64,000 nucleotides of DNA from NCBI GenBank assembly GCA_016808115.1, contig JAEQBH010002439.1, positions 496,001 through 560,000 of the forward strand. The letters are read 5' to 3'. A model generated the notes under the pieces. The model did no database searches. It saw only the letters and a program-made list of their open reading frames with translations, and had not been told where the DNA came from. Positions 35,134-46,892 of the stretch are shown here, in pieces. The translations under genes were made by a program, and so were the position numbers. Position 1 is the stretch's first letter; each line of letters begins with the position of its first letter. The stretch comes from Tetrastigma voinierianum (lineage: Eukaryota; Streptophyta; Magnoliopsida; Vitales; Vitaceae).

Positions 35134-37534
35134 TGTAAAACCTGGAAAAAAAAATTCAATTTTTCTGAAAAATGGTAAAACGGTAATTTTGATTGAGAAC
35201 CGGAAATTTTCTAAATTTCGGATGACAAAATAGACTTCTCCATTGATTTCATCTCACGAAATCTAGTTACCCCGTTGAATTTCGTCGGATTCCGAGACAG
35301 TCGGAATTTCACGTTTTTTGAGACACCGGGTGTCGGGTGACACATGGCATGAGCATGTGGATGCCACATGGCATGAGCATGTAGATGCCACATGGCACCC
35401 TAGGGGAGTGACACATGGCATAAGCCATGTGGTGCACTTGTGTGAATGGCTCACATTGAGCCATGTGTCAAAAGAGGAAAATAAAAGGAAAAAAAATCAA
35501 GAAAATTAAGAAAAATTGTGGAGATGACAAGTGGCTAAGGAGGAAAGTGGGGGGAGGTTCCCCCACTTTTTGATCAATACGGGTAGGAGAAGCAAGGGAC
35601 GAAAAGACAAAGAAAAGGGAGAAAATGAAAAGAAAAGAACAAATGGAAAATGAAAGGAAAGAGGATAGGAAGCGAGCAAAGAGAGGGGTTCGATGGATAA
35701 GAGGAAAAAAAGAGGCCAAAAGAAAAAGGGGAGGAAAAATCGGACCCAGGAGAAGGAAAAAAAACTTGGGAAGAGGAATAAATGGGAGAATGAGAAAAGG
35801 AAGTTTTCGGCGTTAGGCGAGTCGAATCTAGACGGTCAGAGAGTTAAAGGTAAATCATAGCGAGGCTATTAGTGCAAAATGGGAGTTTAGACAAACTCAG
35901 AAAGTGAGAATCTTCCTACTTGGATTATTCTAACTAAAACATTTTAATGGCATAGGCTTTCATCGGGTAAGTATTTGTGGTGGCGATTTAGTTCGAATTT
36001 TGGGATTGAATATTGAAGTTTTTAGGCGGTTAGGATAGTCTCGTACTGTGTTGAGATTGGTTTTGATTCTGAGACTAATGTCTTCGGGTTTCGTTGTGTG
36101 TCTTGGTATCACAGTGATTCGGTGACAAATGGAACCAAAAATGGTTCATAGCTGTGAAGGGACCGAGAGGTGCCCTGTTTTTATGGGTCTGAGATCGGGG
36201 CCATTTTGTGTTTTATTGATTGGTGTTTGAATAACATGTTGTTGTGTGAAAAGTTCATGTTAATGGAAACTGACTGATGTATTGACATGATGGATATAAA
36301 TTATATGAAAAAAAAAAATATAATTATCCATGTTTTGGTAATGTTGCATGTAGCTCTCATTATGCATGTAACATGATATAGCATGATATGGCATATTCAC
36401 ATTTCATATGCACAGGGACATCGCGTTGAGTCGAGTGTGTATGCATGGTAATGGTTATTCACCATTCTTGGTGAATATGTGGTGAGCTCGGAAATGGGAC
36501 GACGTCCAAAATTGAGACTCACGGTTGCATAACATTAAAATAAATAAATATACGTGTGTTGGGTGACAGATGGGTGGAGTACCCCACCTCCCGGGGTGAA
36601 AGACCAGAATTTTATTCTTAGTTGAACATATGTATCCGATAGTGAAGAAGTTCTAAAAGTATTGGAAGGCGTCTGAAACTGTAGTGAGACAGAAAATTCG
36701 CTACCCATAAAAACATACAGGATTTGATAAATTAAAATGAATATTGGAAGGTTGTGCAATGCGTTAAGCCATTGGGTGAAACATTAATGATTGGTTTTCA
36801 CACTTGGCGTCACAAGTGTGAGGGAGTAGATCAGGACTCGGGTTATGGGCATGAAGAGTCTCATCTCATTCATGACACGAAACATTCCATGTAGGATTGC
36901 ATTTCTGTATGGAATGTGGTATGATGTATGTGTGCCATTGCATGTGCATTTAGGTGGGGAGTAGCCCTTATAGGAGAATTTCTCTACTGGGCATTACTCA
37001 TCCCATTGTGAGACCCCCTTCGGTACGGGGTGTATTTGGGAAAGCGGGCTCAGCGAGGCGGTATTATGAAGGAGAGTAGATGTGTGTATGATATTACCTT
37101 TGTAAAAATTATTTTGTATAAAAGAATTGTAATTAAATTCTTTTGGGACTATTGTCTAAATAGTCGGGTATCTAATTATGGTAAGAGGGTCATGATTGGA
37201 CTCTTACAGACTGTAATTAAGTGTTTTATTTTCATATTTTAGCTTTAAATGTGAATGAATGGGTCCCGGTAAAGGGTGTATATTGGGGATATGGACAGAT
37301 GAGCCCTGTGTGCTCATTCTTATACAGTGAGACGCCGGACAGTTATAGTTATACTCTTATGGGTTGTATGTTGGGTGAAGCTCCACAGAACAAAGGAGAC
37401 TACTGCCAGATTTTTGTGAAATATGGATCACTTTATAAATGGACTAGCAGTGTGATATCGGGTCACTTGAAATCCACATGAATTCTGCGGGTTGACTAGT
37501 TGTCAATGGGACCCCCGGGTTTTGGGGCGTCACA
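35134..37534 (+). repeat. 5' LTR (2401 bp)
   Basis: Starts TGTAAAACCTGG and ends GGGGCGTCACA. It aligns along its length with 46893-49283, with shared landmarks near 35400 and 47115 (CACCCTAGGGGAGTGACAC) and near 36460 and 48220. Substitutions and indels between the two are frequent, so the insertion is old. The start region has hairpins and a 24-bp tandem repeat with one more copy than the 3' LTR. Confidence 0.9.
35338..35464. repeat. Hairpins and 24-bp tandem repeat in the 5' LTR
   Basis: A 24-bp unit (ATGCCACATGGCATGAGCAT plus four bases) is repeated from 35338 to about 35398. Two hairpins follow: CACATGGC-ATAA-GCCATGTG (35412-35431) and ATGGCTCA-CAT-TGAGCCAT (35446-35464). The 3' LTR keeps related hairpins but has one fewer tandem unit (47082-47190). 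Confidence 0.88.
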
Positions 37535-37781
37535 GCTTGGTATTAGAGCTTAGGTATACAAATACCTAGGACTCGATAGGCATGGGTTTGGATCTTGCAT
37601 CCATTGTGCATTTTGATTAATAAATATGTGTGATATGTGCATGATATGGTGTCATATATTGTGAAAATCATATACTTTGTAAATAGTATATGGGAAATAA
37701 GTATGATGTATGTTAGTGGTGGCATGGCACTGCTAATTGAGTAAAGAGAAAACCTCGATTTGTTATTTGACTTATGTAGAT
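37535..37781 (+). promoter_or_regulatory. Primer-binding site and leader
   Basis: TGGTATTAGAGCT at 37538-37550 is one change from the initiator-Met-tRNA complement TGGTATCAGAGC. It begins three bases after the 5' LTR. The leader to the gag start is non-coding. Confidence 0.85.
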
Positions 37782-38881
37782 ATGGCCCAGTCGAGGAAGA
37801 GGACGAAGGGTCGGTGCCGAGGCACTCCACACGTGTTTGATCGGCGAGGCTTTATTTGAGGCCATGGGTGCGATTCTTTGCCATTGCTATCTTGAGTGCG
37901 GTTGGGGAATTCGAGGGGGCGAGTAACCTCAATGATTTATAACACGTCATCTCGACATTCAGGAATCGGTGGTAGATGATCATTGGATTCAGAAGCGGTT
38001 GGAACGTTTTAGAGGCTATGGAATTACCTCACGTGCTACGAGGATTAGAGGTAGCCACATTTCGTAGAGGTGATCGATATGGTGGGATTAGGTTCTGGTC
38101 TCACGGGACCGAAGGCGATGACATGGGGAGAGTTACGAGCTCTTCATGGATAAGTATTTCGAAGCATCGCTGGAAGCATGCAAAGTTCGGGAGTTCGCGA
38201 GTTGAAACAAAGGAAGTATGGCCCATTAACTTTCCGAATGTAGCCAAGTTCCATAGATTGGGCGCGTTTAAAGATGATTATGTGACCTGGTCGGCGAGTG
38301 CGGAAGTTCGGATGGCTGAAGTTGTCCATCTGGAAACGAGATTGTAGGATTTCTCCTACATGACATGGACTATATGGTCAAGACGGCTATGGCCCGTAGA
38401 GAGAGAGTGGGATCTGAGGAGTGTGAATCTGGTTGCTGAGTGGCGAGAGTGGAAGGAGGATCGACCTTCTTCTAGTTCGGGAAAGAAGCATGAACCCACA
38501 TCCCGTGGGATTCGAGGGACGGGGCCACGCTGTGGGAGCCCCGAGACGGTGAGGCTCCGGTTAGACAGGATTGATGACATGTTTAAATTGCCATCGGCCG
38601 GACATGAGCAAGATTGCCGCGAGAGAAGCGAGATCGAGTCTGAGACACCTCGGTCGACCACATCGATGGGACGGCGCGAGACCTGTTGTTCCTTCTCACC
38701 CGTGCGGGCGGAGGACCCGGTGTCAATCTCAGGGTGCGGCACAGGCGTCGTTTGCTACACAGATAGGCTAGAGAGGTCAGGGTATGGGTCAAGGTCCAGG
38801 ACAGGGCTCACGGGCCGAGACTGCAAGGACCCAGGGGCATGTTTATGCCATCACACCATAGACTAAGCCAGTTGATCAGTC
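37782..38881 (+). pseudogene. Tekay gag remnant, 5' part
   Basis: ATG at 37782 opens MAQSRKRTKGR, followed by stops. Recognisable capsid pieces are WIQKRLERFRG (about 37984), a segment with WGELRALHG-like wording (38125-38140) that is followed by KHRWKHAKF, and DDYVTWSAS (about 38273). LVAEWREWKEDR is at 38430-38463, then Arg/Ser-rich sequence where the zinc knuckle belongs; its Cys/His pattern was not confirmed. The gene is cut at 38881 by a solo LTR. Several overlapping open frames here (for example 38360-38866) are artefacts of GC-rich decay. Confidence 0.75.
38877..38881. repeat. Target-site duplication CAGTC of the solo LTR
   Basis: Pairs with CAGTT at 40705-40709; one mismatch. Confidence 0.7.
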
Positions 38882-40704
38882 TATGAAACCCCGAGAAAAT
38901 CCAATTTTTTGAAAAGGGTAAAATGGTCATTTTGGTACAAATCCAAAATTTTTCTAGATCTCGGATGATGAAACGGATTTCATCGTTGGAATTGTCTCGA
39001 GAATCTGGCTACCACGCTCGAGATTCGTCGGGTGAGACATTTTGGAATTTCATGTTTTTCGAAGACGCGGTGTCGGGGTCTTAGTAAAGCGACACCTTAG
39101 AGACATGTGATGTGACAAAAGTCATCACTACATGTACCCGTGTGACACATCTTTGCATGATTAGTGAGAGATGAAATGATAACAGATTAAGCATGTCAAA
39201 AATCCAAAACTTAGGGACATTGAGGGAATTATTGAAATGTTTAATTGGATAAAGACAAAAGATGAATAGTTTTCTTCTTCAAATTGAAGAAGAAAATGCG
39301 CAGAAGGGCTGGAATTGATGCAGTAGGTTGGTGTTTCAAATTTTAGAGAGAGAAGGAGTGACTTCTCTTTGGAACCGACCGATTCGAGCGGAAGTCGGTT
39401 CTTGAACAAGCCCAGGGATTGTTCTCACCTTGGCGAGGGCTGCAGCGTGGACAGATTTGAGTGGAGTTTAGACAACTCAAGTGGGGATCTTCTCCTCACT
39501 TGTGTTATTCTTTGGCTAGAGCTATGTGAATGGTTAGAGATGATACGAGAAGCAGATTGTGTGTTTCCGATCTGAAATACTTGGGCAAGTGAGAAGATCC
39601 CTAGTGTGGTAGTGAGCAGTCTGAGTATTACAGGGTTTTTCACGTTCACGTGTTGTGTGATTTTATTGTGTGTTTGGAATTCAAAATAAATTGCTTGATT
39701 AGTTAATTAGTCCGTGTGAGCTAATTTAGGTGTTATTGGTTGCAAATTGAATAACATGATTTATGTGAGTTAATTATGTTAGTATATACATGTTTTATAT
39801 ACTAGCATGAGTTGTTGGAATTGTCTTGAATTGTGTGAAATAAATGTTAATGCATGGAATTTAATGTGTTAACATGAGGTTGAATTATATAAAAATATAA
39901 TTGTGTGCAAACCATTGGAAATGAATTGTAATTAGCTCAATTGAGCTAATTTTGATGTTATTAATGTGAATTAAATAACATGTGGCATGTATGTAAATTT
40001 TGTTAATATATGTGTAAATGATATATTGGCATGTGTGGTTTGGAAATGGCATAATGCATTCCATATGCAAGGGCAACTGAAATTTAGGTGTGAGTGCATG
40101 GCATGAGAGGAAATAAATGATCTGTTTCTCTTGTTGGCAGGCATGTGTGAGGAGTCGATGAGGACTCGAGGCGTGAGTTAGGCGTGTAGACATTAGTAGG
40201 ATCACGTATTTGCTTGAGTGTGATTGTTTGCCATGACATGTGCGCAGGTGGGGAGTAACCCATGTAGGAAATTATCACTCTTGGGCATTGCTCACCTGTC
40301 CGGATCATTATTTCGAATGCGGGGATTGTTTGGGAGACGACGCTCATTAGAGGCCCGATTTTAGAAGAAAAGCCGGATTGTGGCTTTGATGTTTTTCGTA
40401 TAACACATATTAAAACTTTAAATTTTGATATATGTTTTGGTTAAGGTATTATGTGCTCTCGAACTATTGGTATATAGTTGATGTAATTTTGTGAGTATTG
40501 ATGCATGGGCCCAGTGTACATTTACTCGCACATGGACTGGAATGTGGTCGTTGTTGATTGTTGGGACGGGTTTTGTACCTTGGGTAGAGCTCCGTCTGAG
40601 GAGACTTTGCCCGATTTTGTGAGTGGTGTCGGGTTACCCGACATCCACGAGTATTCCGCGGGTTGACAGATTGTCAACGGACTCTCGGGAAATGGGGCGT
40701 CACA
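38882..40704 (+). mobile_element. Solo LTR of a related family, inserted in gag-protease
   Basis: An 1823-bp LTR begins TATGAAACCCCG, which reads as a decayed TGTGAAACCCCG, and ends ATGGGGCGTCACA. It resembles the host's own LTRs at both ends (ATTTTTCTAGATCTCGGATGA near 38950; GGGGAGTAACCCATGTAGGA near 40250), so it is a relative of the host element. It has no primer-binding site or interior. CAGTC/CAGTT flank it. The host reading frame continues on either side. Confidence 0.82.
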
Positions 40705-40709
40705 CAGTT

Positions 40710-42535
40710 AGTTAGACAAAGTATGTTACGCTATCTACGCTATAGAGGCAAAAAGATATTATTTGATTGTAGTGCGTCGCATTTTTTGTTGTTGCATCTA
40801 GTGTGGATGTTTTTGGGCTTAGAGGTGGAGACCTTGGAAGGCGTTACATGTAAAGTTCTCACTGGGACTAGGGTGAGATTGATTAAAATATGTCGGATTG
40901 TGAGTTAGAGATCTCAAGGATTCTACTCACGGTGGACCTTCAGGTGATGGACATATCGGATTTTGATGACATTCTTGGCATGGATTGGTTGTGACGCAGT
41001 CGTCATTGATTGTGATGGCAGGAGGATTCACTACAGCGCCACGAGGGACGATAATTGTGCGGCTTTTCATAGGGAGAAGCATGATGCTGCACTGGGTTCT
41101 TGCATGACTCAAGTGGGTGGGCAGGTTGATGGGTTGGCTAGCAATCCTTACTAGAGGATGAGGGAGGCAGGGATCTTGAGTCTGCATCGAGTTGTTCTGA
41201 GTATGAGGATGTCTTTCGGATGAGCTACGGGATTACCTGCACTTACGGGGATGTAGACTTTGTTATTGACTTACACCCTAGTATATCGCCCATTTCTATG
41301 ACTCCTGCAAGGAGAACGCGGTTGAAAGATTACGGGGAACTCGAGTCAATGCGGGAATTGTTGGACATGGGTTTTATTAAATAGAAACAATTCATAGCTA
41401 GGGCGCGGTTTTGTTTTGTTAAGAAGAGGACAAGACTCTTCGATTGTGCATTGACTATCGACCAGGTTGAATAAGTTCGATGAGAATGTCCCGGTATCCA
41501 TTCACAGAAGTTGATGACATTTGTCGGTGAGAGGCGCGAGTCTACTCCAGATGAACCGCCGTGGTTACCATCGGTTAAAGTTAGGAAGCGATATCCACGC
41601 CACTAGCGTTTAAGGCGGTATGGGCATTTTGAGTTCACGTTGATGCCTTTTGGGTTGTGAATGCTCAGCGACATTCATGGATCTCATCGTGGGTATTCCA
41701 ACCTATTTGGATCGGTTGTTGTGGTCTTTGTTGGCGACATCTTTAATACCTCTAGTTTGAGGAGTATGAGGATCGTTGAGGTGTTCTCCAGGCACTCGGG
41801 GACCATCGGTTATATGCGAAGTTCGATGCGTGCGAGTTTTGGCTTCTGGAGTGTCTTGGGACACGCGTCGTGTTATTCGGTGTGTCAATGAATACGAGAA
41901 GGGTAAATTTGTTATGAGTTAGGAGTAGGATTAGTCTTGAATCTGTGATTACCAAGTTGAGCGAAGTCTTCACGGGAGGTTTATTGAGGATTTCTCTCGG
42001 CTAGCCTTTTGCAGGCTAGATTAACTCGGAAGGGTGCAGTTTGGGTGGAATGACAGCAGGTGAAGGCATTCGGGAATTGAAAAGGAGGCGTACTTCAAGT
42101 CTGATACATTAGTCTGAAGCGAGGATAGAGGTACACGATGTCTTGTGATGCCTCAGCCAGTGAGAGAGCCGGGATGTGTCTTGATGCAGTTCGGGAGGGT
42201 TGTAACTTATGGTTCCAGACAGCTAAAGAATCATGAGCAGAATTACCCTACACATGACTTGGAGTTAGCGGCCATAGTCTTTGCCTTAAAGATTTGGCGC
42301 CACTACTTGTATGGTGAGCAGTTTGAAGTATTTTAGACCCTGAGAGTCGAAGCGCATTTCCACGCGGGACCTCGACATGAGGCAATACGGATGGATGGAG
42401 TATACGGAGGATTATGACTTCACTTTACACCGTGGTTGATGCACTCGGTTGGAAGTCACGGGGAGTATTGGCTGAGTGTAGCTTCCGAGGAGTGGCGAGA
42501 TGCTGCGAGCGTGGGACGGTTGCCATTTGCGATCT
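40710..42535 (+). pseudogene. Tekay protease, RT and RNase H remnant
   Basis: The protease remnant is at about 40740-40990, with ILFDCSASHF (D-C-S instead of D-[ST]-G), LGLEVETLEGVT and DFDDILGMDWL. The linker to RT has SEYEDVFR and DVDFVIDLHPSISPISMTP (41195-41300). RT lies at about 41380-41790, heavily frameshifted, with CIDYRPG-like, GRYGHFEFTLMPFG-like and VVVFVGDIF wording; the VDD catalytic pair reads VGD. RNase H is at 42130-42440, with PGCVLMQFGRVVTYGSRQLK and HDLELAAIVFALKIWRHYLY. The frame breaks at the insert at 42536. Confidence 0.83.
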
Positions 42536-44633
42536 TGTAACACCACACAAAAATACCCTAACAGGTTTGGCGAGCACGTGTTTGGGTATAAAAATAAAGT
42601 AAATGAAAATTTTCGAATTTAAATCTAAACGAAAAAATATACAACCCGGAAATTTTATAGGAAGCCAAATAAATTCGGTAAAAATGTCAAATGGGGACCT
42701 AAGAGTCATAAATGAAGAATGTAATTGCCAAAATGTAAATGAAGTGAAATGAAGTGTTAAAATGGAAAAAAAAAATGAGAAAAGTGGGAGGAAGAATAAA
42801 GGGGGAAGATGGAGAAAGGATAGGGCACATCAGGTTGGGAGAAAGCGAGAGGGATTTGTGATTTCTTCTCTATGTAATCAAGGAACAAGTTGATCAAGAA
42901 GAAGGAGGAAGAATAAAGGAAAGAGAATCAAGATTTAAGGTATGAAAAACCAAACCCTAACCCCCTTTCGACTTGTGTTTGGGTTTAATAAAACCCAAAT
43001 GTGGTATAAAAGTGTTCTTGGATGGTTTTAGTTCAATTTGAGGTTGTTTTGCATTATTTTGATTGGTTTGGATTGGTTTTGAAGAATGGTTGTAAAAAGG
43101 AGAATGTTGGGTTTTCAAAGAAAATGCTGTCAAAAATTTGTCAAAACCCCTGTTCTTGTTTTGGCTATAAGTTAAGTTATAATCATCCAAATGAAGTGAT
43201 TCCAATTTATAAAGAACCATAAGAGATAGGGCTAAAAATTTATAGGAGGGACTAGGAGAAAATTGTAGCTCTAAGGCTCCAGAATATGGGCTTAAAGGCG
43301 AGTTCGGGTAGCTCATGGGTATGCTCTGTTTTGGGTATTGTTGTGGTGTTTTGGCCATAAGTTGAGTTTCACTCATCAAAATTGAGTGATTCAAAATTAT
43401 GGGTAAAATAGACTATAGGAATAATTTACTAGAAGGAAGTGTATGCAAATTGTTACCCCTGAGAGTATCTAAGAAATGCATCCAAAGTGGAGTTATGTGT
43501 AAACGATCGAATTTTGCTTTACCAAATTTAAGATGAATACGGATGTAAATGTCTAATAACTTGAGTTTTGGTGATCCAAATTTAATGATTCCAATTTTAG
43601 AATAAGCCTTATAACCATAGCTTCAAATGAGTATAAGGAACCATTACCAATTTATGGAGTTAAGACCCATTAAATTGAGAATAACAGTAGGTAACCGAGT
43701 GAGTTGGGCATATCGACCAGTTTGACATTAAAATGCCGTAACTTGAGTTTAGGTGATTCAAATGAGATGATTCCAATTCCTATTAAAAATAAACTCATAG
43801 AGATATAAGTTTCTTGAAGGAAGCATGAGCAAAATATGGCTCATCTGTCCTAGAAAATTTTGCAAGTGAAAGAGTATTGGGTAGACATCAACCATAACCA
43901 AAAACTCCTAGAATAACCGAGTAATATGTGATTGTCATTGTATTTTAATAGGGGCTGATGAGAAGGAAAACCTGCATTGAAGTTAAGATTACGAAGATTG
44001 GAATCAAAGTGACGATTTTTTGTTTGTTCTCAAACTCTCTCTCTATTTCTAAAATATTTGAATAATTACGAAATGATTTGAATTTTGGAAATGATTGACA
44101 AGAAAGTGCATATTGATTTGTGTTTGAAATGATTTGTTTTAAGTGATTTGAGACAATTGCTTGTGAAACGAATTTGCATAAGAAAATTGCATGAATGTGA
44201 AAATGTTATATTTGTATACAAATGTATATATATACTATTGTAAATTGCATTGAATGATTTTAATGTCCTTAAAAGAACGTTAACCGTTATAATTCAAGTT
44301 AAGGATAAATTGGTATACCAATAAGAGTCGAACAAACATACTATTGTGGCATACCGATCTATAGCCTAGCGGGACAGTATTAGTAGTGTACACCAACCGA
44401 GTACATATTTCTTTTATATACCGACTGCTTGACCAGCGAGCTGTGTCGGTGATTTGTTATCTCTGCAGTACGCGAGAAAGCATAAATTAGGGTCGATAAA
44501 GAGTAAAATGATAATGAGATTGAAAAGTGCATGATTTGTGAGTTGAATGATTTAGTGCATATGAAATTGCATAACTTGAAATGACCGTGAATTTGTAATT
44601 GAATGTAAAAATACAAATGAATATATATATACT

Positions 44634-44669
<36 letters not shown>

Positions 44670-44673
44670 TCTC

Positions 44674-44708
<35 letters not shown>

Positions 44709-45331
44709 TATCTTTGCATTGGTCATTGAAAAAAAATGGACAAAAGCATTGTTTTATAATCATTGCATGATTTGATTTAAAATGAAATGAAGAGAGAATT
44801 GTATAGAACCACTAAGCATGTTGTTTTTATCAGCGCGGTACCAGAAGTAGAGAAACAGTAGGACCGAGAGATCGCGCCAAGCGAGTCACTTAGTCAGACA
44901 AAGCGAGTATAAGTAAATGCTTTCGAGTCCGATAAGTATATTCCATTCATGATATTTTGTAACTATTTTTGCATTGAATTCAATGATGTAAAAAGTCTTC
45001 ATGAGAAGAATATATTTTTGACTCATTTTGTTTTGGATATTTATATGAATGTGTGTTTAAAGAGAGGTGAACTCTAAGAATATCATTTGTAAATGTATTT
45101 GAAAAGGCATGGAGTACATTTGTATAAATGGGTTTTCAAGACCGAGTTATGGGCCCTATTTGAATTGAGAATGTATATATATTCTTTTATATCAAGAATG
45201 TGAATTAGGTCTTGATATCATATACCCACTTAAATAATTATGTTTTAAATGAAAATTAATTATTATATTGAGAAATGAATATATGAAATGTGTTTTTAAA
45301 TGAACAGTCTTTAAAGGTAAAGAGTGTTACA
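42536..45331 (+). mobile_element. LTR-like insert with TGTAACAC...GTGTTACA ends, 2.8 kb
   Basis: The insert begins TGTAACACCACACAAAAATA at 42536 and ends AGAGTGTTACA at 45331, so its 8-bp ends are inverted repeats as in gypsy LTRs. The host coding sequence stops just before it and resumes a few bases after. No matching target-site duplication was found (GATCT versus AGTAG). Its start resembles the fragment at 8314-7561. It has no gene; open frames at 42957-43394 and 43022-43222 are random. It is most likely a solo LTR; a deletion product of a longer element is the alternative. Confidence 0.7.
44633..44704. repeat. Two (AT)n runs
   Basis: AT alternation at about 44636-44665 and 44679-44704, separated by GCACTCTCCTA. 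Both lie inside the LTR-like insert. Confidence 0.95.
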
Positions 45332-46880
45332 AGTAGTTAATTGACTCAAGGAGCATTAGGAGTTTGGTGGCTACGCAAAGTCCTATGCGAGGAGTGATTA
45401 AGTCCTAGGGTACGGACCAAGATATCAAATCATCTTAGAGTGTCTGATCAAGTCTAGTGATGAAGGCACAGGCCATCCACCTGAATGGTAGTAAGTGACC
45501 GGTATAGGGAGCGGGTTGTAGTTCCCTGGTTGGCCAGATCGGAGGGAGATCTGGGAGTTCCGTATTACGATTTGTTGTGCCGTCAAAAGTGGCACGAAGA
45601 TGTATCGTGATCTTCGTCGCTAATATTACTGACGGGATGGGCGACAAGTTCGGAGATTTTTGTTCGTGATTGTCTCACGTGTCGGCGGGTAAAAGTGAAC
45701 ATCGGGAAGCCAACAGGGCTACTCCAGCCATTGGAGGTAGCTGAGTGGAAGTGGGAGCATGTCACGATGGACTTTATGACCCACTTGCCGCGGACACTGC
45801 GAAGGTAGGATGCGGTGTGGGTGATAGTGGACCGGCTCACTAAGTTGGCACATTTTCTAGCGGTGCAAATGACCTTCGCATTGGAGGAATTCTGCGGGTT
45901 GTATCTTCGGGTGTTTGATTCGTGAGGCCACTGTTTCCTGCCCGTATCCGAGGCAGGATCGGGTTTACATCACACTTTTGGAAGAGTTTCCAAAAGGATA
46001 TGGGAGTTTCCTGATTGACGATGAGCAACGTGTTTAATCATAGATGAATTAATTGATGAGAGGGGACCATACACAGTTTTAGAGGACATGCTATGAGCAT
46101 CGTCACGTATCTTAAGGAGTTAGTGGGGTAAAGCACCACAATAACCGGTACTCCGGGCGGATCACAGGACAACACCCTATGAGGCTTTTTATATGGGAGG
46201 CCATGCACCGATCCCGATTTGTTGGACCCGGAGTGGGAGAAGCGTTCAGTCGTTGAGTGGGATCTAATTGGGACACTTACCTCTAAGGTGGTTGTCTTGA
46301 GAAGCTCTACTCGGCTCTAAAGTCAGCGGAGGGCCTACGGAGCAGACAGCGTGGAGCCTCTGGGGATTTGAGGTGGGTGATCACTTGTCTTCTTGAGTGA
46401 TGCCTAAGGAGAGAATTAGTGCGATTCAACAGCCTGAGGAAGCTAGCGTGGGGTATGCTCCCGGGCCCTTTTGAGATACTTGAGGGTGGGCCTCGAGTTG
46501 CATATCGGTTGGCGATACCGTCGAGTTTATCAGGTGCTCATGAGGTGTTCCACGTCTCCATGCTCTGGAAGTATACCCTAGATCTAGCTCATGTAGTGGA
46601 TTGGGGAGAGGTTATTGTTGATATGGATGGGACCTTCAAGGAAGGACCAGTGCATATCTTGGATAGTCGGAATCAGGTTTTGCAACGCAAGATCGTGAGG
46701 CTAGTGAAAGTGTTGTGGCAACAGGGGGTGGAGGAGCGACTTGGGACGGGACAGAGATCTTGGAGCCACCTATCCTTGTTGAGGAAGAGGTACGTTGTCA
46801 AGAATTAGCAGAATAGTTACTACATATGCATGTCTTTGTGTGTGCCCCAGTATGTGGCCAATTTCGGGGATGAAATTACG
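45332..46880 (+). pseudogene. Tekay integrase and C-terminal domain remnant
   Basis: The integrase zinc finger is at about 45595-45700, followed by GLLQPLEVAEWKWEHVTMDF (45716-45775) and VWVIVDRLTKLAHFLAVQM-like wording at 45805-45870. After a heavily decayed core, the C-terminal part is open at 46419-46808, with GPFEILEGGPRVAYRLAIPS, HVSMLWKYT and DWGEVIVDMDGTF. This is the end of the polyprotein, where Tekay elements carry a chromo-like domain thought to guide integration to chromatin. A chromodomain itself is not clearly visible. The catalytic triad is not intact. Confidence 0.82.
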
Positions 46881-46892
46881 CTAGGGGAAGAA
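46881..46892 (+). promoter_or_regulatory. Polypurine tract
   Basis: CTAGGGGAAGAA directly precedes the 3' LTR start TGTAAAAC at 46893, as expected. Confidence 0.8.

Noticed and set aside
38360..38866. 168-codon open frame on + overlapping others on both strands
   Set aside because: It is an out-of-frame reading of decayed gag; recognisable gag pieces change frame within it, and there is no domain over the whole.
42957..43394. 145-codon frame on the minus strand
   Set aside because: It is in the LTR-like insert, has low-complexity Ser/Pro/Gln content, and no start context or homology was recognised.
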